Source: Tropicimonas isoalkanivorans
GTDB lineage: Bacteria > Pseudomonadota > Alphaproteobacteria > Rhodobacterales > Rhodobacteraceae
Assembly: GCF_900112335.1 (NCBI RefSeq)
Contig: NZ_FOLG01000001.1
Location: 62,001-126,000, forward strand
Reading direction: 5' to 3'
Length of the DNA stretch: 64,000 nt
Part shown: piece by piece, positions 60,892-64,000 of the stretch
How the letters are laid out: each line of letters opens with the position of its first letter
Position numbering within the stretch: position 1 is the stretch's first letter
Program-made: the position numbers and the translations under genes
The notes under the pieces: generated by a model
The model's database searches: none
What the model was told of the DNA's origin: nothing
What the model saw: only the letters and a program-made list of their open reading frames with translations

Positions 60892-62609
60892 CGTTCGACC
60901 GGGTGGCTATTGTGACCACGGATGGCACGCAATTCTGGCTTGGCATCGCTACGTCGGACGGCGTCCAAGCCGCTACCTATCCCGACGTGGCAGCGGTCGT
61001 GGGGGCTTTGGCCGCGCTCTCTGCCGCCAAGACATTGGTCGGTGTTGCCGACGAGCCGGAACCATGGCGCGAGCGCCTTGCATTGGATGACGCATCTAAT
61101 AACGGATTCGCGCAGACAACCGTGGTACGTGTCGATCCGGCGGTGCTCTCCGCTGAGGTCGAGGCGCACTGCCGCGCAATGCCCGGAACTGCCGCCGCCG
61201 AGGCGCAGGCGCGGCTTATGGCACAGGCGCTTTTTGCCCTGTCCGAACAGGGTGATTTGCCGGGACTGCTGACGAGCGACGCGGGCACGGCTGAAACGGT
61301 GATCGGTGGCACACACCAGATTGCCCTGCGCCGCGCCCTGCCCTCCTCGTTGGAGCCACCGCGCCTGCGCGACGACTGTTTTGCGATGCCGCAAGGCGTC
61401 GACTGGGTGCCGGTGGACGAGGCGCTGTCACGCCTGCGTGATGCCCTGAAACCGATAACCTCCGTGGAGACCTGCCGCACCGCTGACGCCCTTGGACGGG
61501 TACTGGCGGCGGATTGCATCGCCCGGCGATCCAACCCACCCTCTCCGAACTCCGCCGTCGACGGATACGGTTTCGCCCACGCGGCCACCGGGAATGGGCC
61601 TCAAAGCCTGCCCTTGGTGGCGGGCCGCGCCGCTGCCGGCCAGCCATATGACGCACACGTGCCGGAAGGCGCCGCGATCCGCATCCTGACCGGCGCGATC
61701 TTGCCAGATGGCGTGGATACGGTCGTCTTGGAGGAAGACACGGCGACTGATGGCGCCTCCGTGGTGTTCGATGGCCCAGTCAAGCTACGGGCCAACACAC
61801 GCAAGGCGGGCGAGGATGTGGCCGAAGGCGCGCCGGCCCTGAGCGAGGGACACAGGCTGCGCCCGCCCGATCTGGCATTGATGTCGGCGCTCGGCATCGC
61901 GGAGGTGACGGCCTACCGCCGTCTGCGGGTTGGGGTGCTCTCCACCGGCGACGAGATTATCGCATCGCCCGACCTGCCTGCAAAGCCGCATCAGATTTGG
62001 GACGCCAACCGGCCCATGCTGCTGAGCCTCGCGTCGGCCTGGGGATACGAGCCGGTGGACCTCGGGCATGTGAACGACGACGTCGCGACGATCGAACAGC
62101 GGTTCAACGACGGTTGCGCGGACGCGGACGTCATCCTGACCTCGGGAGGGGCCTCGGCGGGCGACGAGGATCACGTCTCCGCCCTATTGGCCGCGCGCGG
62201 CACCCTGTCGAGCTGGCGCATTGCGCTGAAACCTGGCCGCCCTCTGGCCCTGGCCATGTGGCGGGGCACGCCGGTTTTTGGTCTGCCGGGCAACCCGGTG
62301 GCCGCGCTCGTCTGCTCCCTCATATTCGCGCGTCCGGCTCTGTCGCTGATGGCAGGCGCCGGCTGGGTGGAGCCGCTGGGATTCGACGTGCCGGCGGCCT
62401 TCTCGAAATCCAAGAAGCCCGGGCGGCGCGAGTACCTGCGCGCCCGGCTGAACGCCGAGGGCGCCGCTGAAGTGTTCCCGTCAGAAGGGTCGGGCCGGAT
62501 CAGCGGGCTGAGTTGGGCCACGGGGCTCGTCGAACTTCCCGACGGCCCACTGGACGTGGAACCGGGGCAACCGGTGCGGTTCCTGCCTTATGCTGGCTTC
62601 GGGATCTGA
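60888..62609 (+). CDS. moeA: molybdopterin molybdotransferase MoeA with extra N-terminal domain
   Basis: 573 residues from a TTG overlapping the mobB stop. Residues about 170-573 are a full MoeA: EALSRLRDALKPITSVET, NPPSPNSAVDGYGFA, VEEDTATDG-like loop, GVLSTGDEI (about 347) and LTSGGASAGDEDHV near 422. It inserts the metal into adenylylated molybdopterin. The first 160 residues have no known MoeA counterpart (FDRVAIVTTDGTQFWLGIATSDGV ...), rich in Ala. If this is a separate fused domain its role is unknown. Confidence 0.93.
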   Translation: MTFDRVAIVTTDGTQFWLGIATSDGVQAATYPDVAAVVGALAALSAAKTLVGVADEPEPWRERLALDDASNNGFAQTTVVRVDPAVLSAEVEAHCRAMPGTAAAEAQARLMAQALFALSEQGDLPGLLTSDAGTAETVIGGTHQIALRRALPSSLEPPRLRDDCFAMPQGVDWVPVDEALSRLRDALKPITSVETCRTADALGRVLAADCIARRSNPPSPNSAVDGYGFAHAATGNGPQSLPLVAGRAAAGQPYDAHVPEGAAIRILTGAILPDGVDTVVLEEDTATDGASVVFDGPVKLRANTRKAGEDVAEGAPALSEGHRLRPPDLALMSALGIAEVTAYRRLRVGVLSTGDEIIASPDLPAKPHQIWDANRPMLLSLASAWGYEPVDLGHVNDDVATIEQRFNDGCADADVILTSGGASAGDEDHVSALLAARGTLSSWRIALKPGRPLALAMWRGTPVFGLPGNPVAALVCSLIFARPALSLMAGAGWVEPLGFDVPAAFSKSKKPGRREYLRARLNAEGAAEVFPSEGSGRISGLSWATGLVELPDGPLDVEPGQPVRFLPYAGFGI

Positions 62610-62651
62610 CAGGACGGACCAGTCCCCGCGTATTGTGTCAGCGCATCCGGA

Positions 62652-62879
62652 TCAGGTTCGGCGGATCAGGTAAATCAAGACCTCACCTTCCTGATGAGAG
62701 TCCTCCAGCATGTTTCCGGATTCGTTGCAGAAATGTGGAACGTCCACGACCGACGCCGGGTCGGTCGATATAAGGCGCAAAACCTCTCCCGGCGCCATCG
62801 CCTTCAGCCGCTTTCGCGCCTTGAGCACCGGCAACGGGCACAACAGGCCGCTTGCGTCGAGTTCCTGATCCCACGTCAT
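62652..62879 (-). CDS. TusA-family sulfur carrier
   Basis: 75 residues from the ATG at 62879 (ATG 62885 also in frame). The CPxP motif is present in LDASGLLCPLPVLKARKRL with the persulfide cysteine at about residue 14. TusA-type proteins pass sulfur from desulfurases to tRNA modification or, in some organisms, to FdhD/molybdopterin assembly. Convergent with moeA and divergent from the NAD-formate dehydrogenase subunit, so a cofactor role is likely but not proven. Confidence 0.92.
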   Translation of the reverse strand: MTWDQELDASGLLCPLPVLKARKRLKAMAPGEVLRLISTDPASVVDVPHFCNESGNMLEDSHQEGEVLIYLIRRT

Positions 62880-63023
62880 GTGCATGGAATACGCGCCCCA
62901 AACGCCCATGTCGATGCCGTCGAACACCAAACAAAAGCTCGCGCGCGAGACGCATTCGATATTGACCCCGCTCCGGCACAACCGTCACCCTGTGGGCTCG
63001 GGAGAGGTCCGGGGAGGAACTCA

Positions 63024-64000
63024 ATGGGACGTGATGAGCGTAGGGGCGTATGGTCGTCTGGGCGCACCGGCGGGCGCGGGCGAACGACGCCGAAGGGACG
63101 GCAGGTCGAGGATGCCGCGCTGGAGGAGATTTGCGCGCTGCTCGGCCAGCAACCGCGCCGGCGCGACCTGTTGATCGAGTTCCTTCACCTCGTTCAGGAC
63201 ACCTATGGCCACTTGTCAGCCCGCCACCTCCGCGCGCTCGCTGCGGAGATGGATCTCTCCATGGCTGAGGTCTGGGAAGTCGCCACCTTCTACGCCCATT
63301 TCGACCCGGTGCGCGAAGGCGAGGCTCCGCCGCCGGACCTGACGATCCGGGTCTGCAACTCGCTCTCCTGCGAGCTTGCGGGATCGGAGGCGCTCTATCA
63401 GGCGCTGTTAGCGGGCCACGATCCGGCGCAGGTCCGCGTCCTGCGGGCGCCATGCATGGGCCGGTGCGAAACCGCGCCGGTGGTTGAGGTCGGGCATCGC
63501 CACGTGCCGCACGCGACGGAGAACGCGGTGAATCGGGTTATAGGCTCCGGCGATTACCACCCCGAGATGCCGGACTACGAGACCTTCGCGACCTATCGCG
63601 CCGGCGGCGGATACGAGAAACTGGAAGCCCTCCGCGCGACTGGCGACTGGCAGGCGGTGCAGGATATGCTGATGGACGCGGGATTGCGCGGCATGGGCGG
63701 AGCCGGCTTCCCGTCCGGCAAAAAGTGGGGGTTCGTACGCGACGCTGAAGGCCCGAGGTACCTCGCCGTGAATGGAGACGAGGGCGAGCCGGGCACCTTC
63801 AAGGATCGGTATCACCTGGAGCGCACCCCGCACATGATGCTCGAGGGGATGCTGATCGCTGCGTGGGCCGTCGAGGCGGAGACCTGCTTCGTCTATATCC
63901 GGGATGAATACGCCGCCGTTTTGGAAATCCTCCGGCGGGAGATCGCGGAACTGGAGCGCGCGGGGCTCGTGGCGCCTGGATATATCGACCTGCGGCGGGG
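63024..64000 (+). CDS. NAD-dependent formate dehydrogenase beta subunit, NuoE-NuoF fusion (partial)
   Basis: 325 codons visible, running off the right edge. GGGGAGGAAC precedes the ATG. Residues about 30-160 are NuoE-like with four [2Fe-2S] cysteines (VCNSLSCELA and APCMGRCETAP). From about residue 180 the NuoF/FdsB part begins: GLRGMGGAGFPSGKKWGFV (FMN site) and VNGDEGEPGTFKDRYHLERTPHMMLEG (NAD site). This fused layout is that of the tungsten-dependent Fdh1B of Methylorubrum; the catalytic subunit should lie just outside the window. Confidence 0.92.
   Translation, partial: MGRDERRGVWSSGRTGGRGRTTPKGRQVEDAALEEICALLGQQPRRRDLLIEFLHLVQDTYGHLSARHLRALAAEMDLSMAEVWEVATFYAHFDPVREGEAPPPDLTIRVCNSLSCELAGSEALYQALLAGHDPAQVRVLRAPCMGRCETAPVVEVGHRHVPHATENAVNRVIGSGDYHPEMPDYETFATYRAGGGYEKLEALRATGDWQAVQDMLMDAGLRGMGGAGFPSGKKWGFVRDAEGPRYLAVNGDEGEPGTFKDRYHLERTPHMMLEGMLIAAWAVEAETCFVYIRDEYAAVLEILRREIAELERAGLVAPGYIDLRR

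Overview
The window is a high-GC chromosomal segment of an alphaproteobacterium, almost certainly a member of the Rhodobacterales. This is suggested by the gene order phoR-pstSCAB-phoU-phoB, an rplU-rpmA-...-obgE-proB-proA block, a ChpT phosphotransferase, an olsB-olsA pair and many Rhodobacteraceae-type DUF proteins. No phage, insertion sequence, CRISPR array or rRNA was seen. One tRNA gene, tRNA-Ser(CGA), is present.

Layout: 1-0.7 kb partial PfkB sugar/nucleoside kinase; 0.8-1.1 cupin; 1.35-3.1 rpsB-tsf; 3.2-7.0 an AT-richer insert with a LuxR solo regulator, a rhodoquinone-type quinone aminotransferase (rquA), a glutaredoxin-MauE fusion and a DUF302 protein; 7.1-14.6 the complete phosphate regulon (phoB, phoU, pstB, pstA, pstC, pstS, phoR) with a clear Pho box before pstS; 14.7-16.7 gamma carbonic anhydrase, gmk, yicC; 17.2-21.0 PAS_5 protein, class II DAHP synthase, GlxA-type regulator, LprI-like protein; 21.2-26.5 a five-gene branched-chain-type ABC importer; 26.6-30.8 M32 carboxypeptidase, ctaA, trmJ-like methyltransferase, thiE-like synthase; 30.8-33.5 olsA, olsB, DUF3553, chpT; 33.5-39.0 proA, proB, obgE, GNAT, small membrane protein, rpmA, rplU; 39.3-40.4 DUF2059 protein and tRNA-Ser.

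From 40.4 kb to the right edge almost every gene serves formate oxidation or its metal cofactor. A ten-gene minus-strand operon encodes DUF3305, DUF3306, a TorD chaperone, a 63-residue Tat-signal protein, a membrane-bound periplasmic formate dehydrogenase (alpha, beta, gamma), a WD40-cytochrome c fusion, an unlisted 41-residue membrane peptide and an AAA+ response regulator that has lost the sigma-54 contact loop. Divergent from it are a 649-residue multi-cluster ferredoxin and, further on, a c-type cytochrome, DUF6494, an Mrp/ApbC ATPase, a biotin/lipoate-ligase-like protein and DUF6505. Then come a tungstate importer (tupBCA), DUF2478, fdhD, mobA, mobB, an N-terminally extended moeA, tusA and the start of a NuoE-NuoF fusion subunit typical of soluble NAD-dependent tungsten-type formate dehydrogenase.

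The most interesting regions are therefore (i) the formate/molybdenum/tungsten supercluster with several uncharacterised accessory genes and an odd regulator, and (ii) the LuxR-rquA insert, which predicts rhodoquinone synthesis. Protein assignments come from recognising family motifs by eye; no database search was possible.
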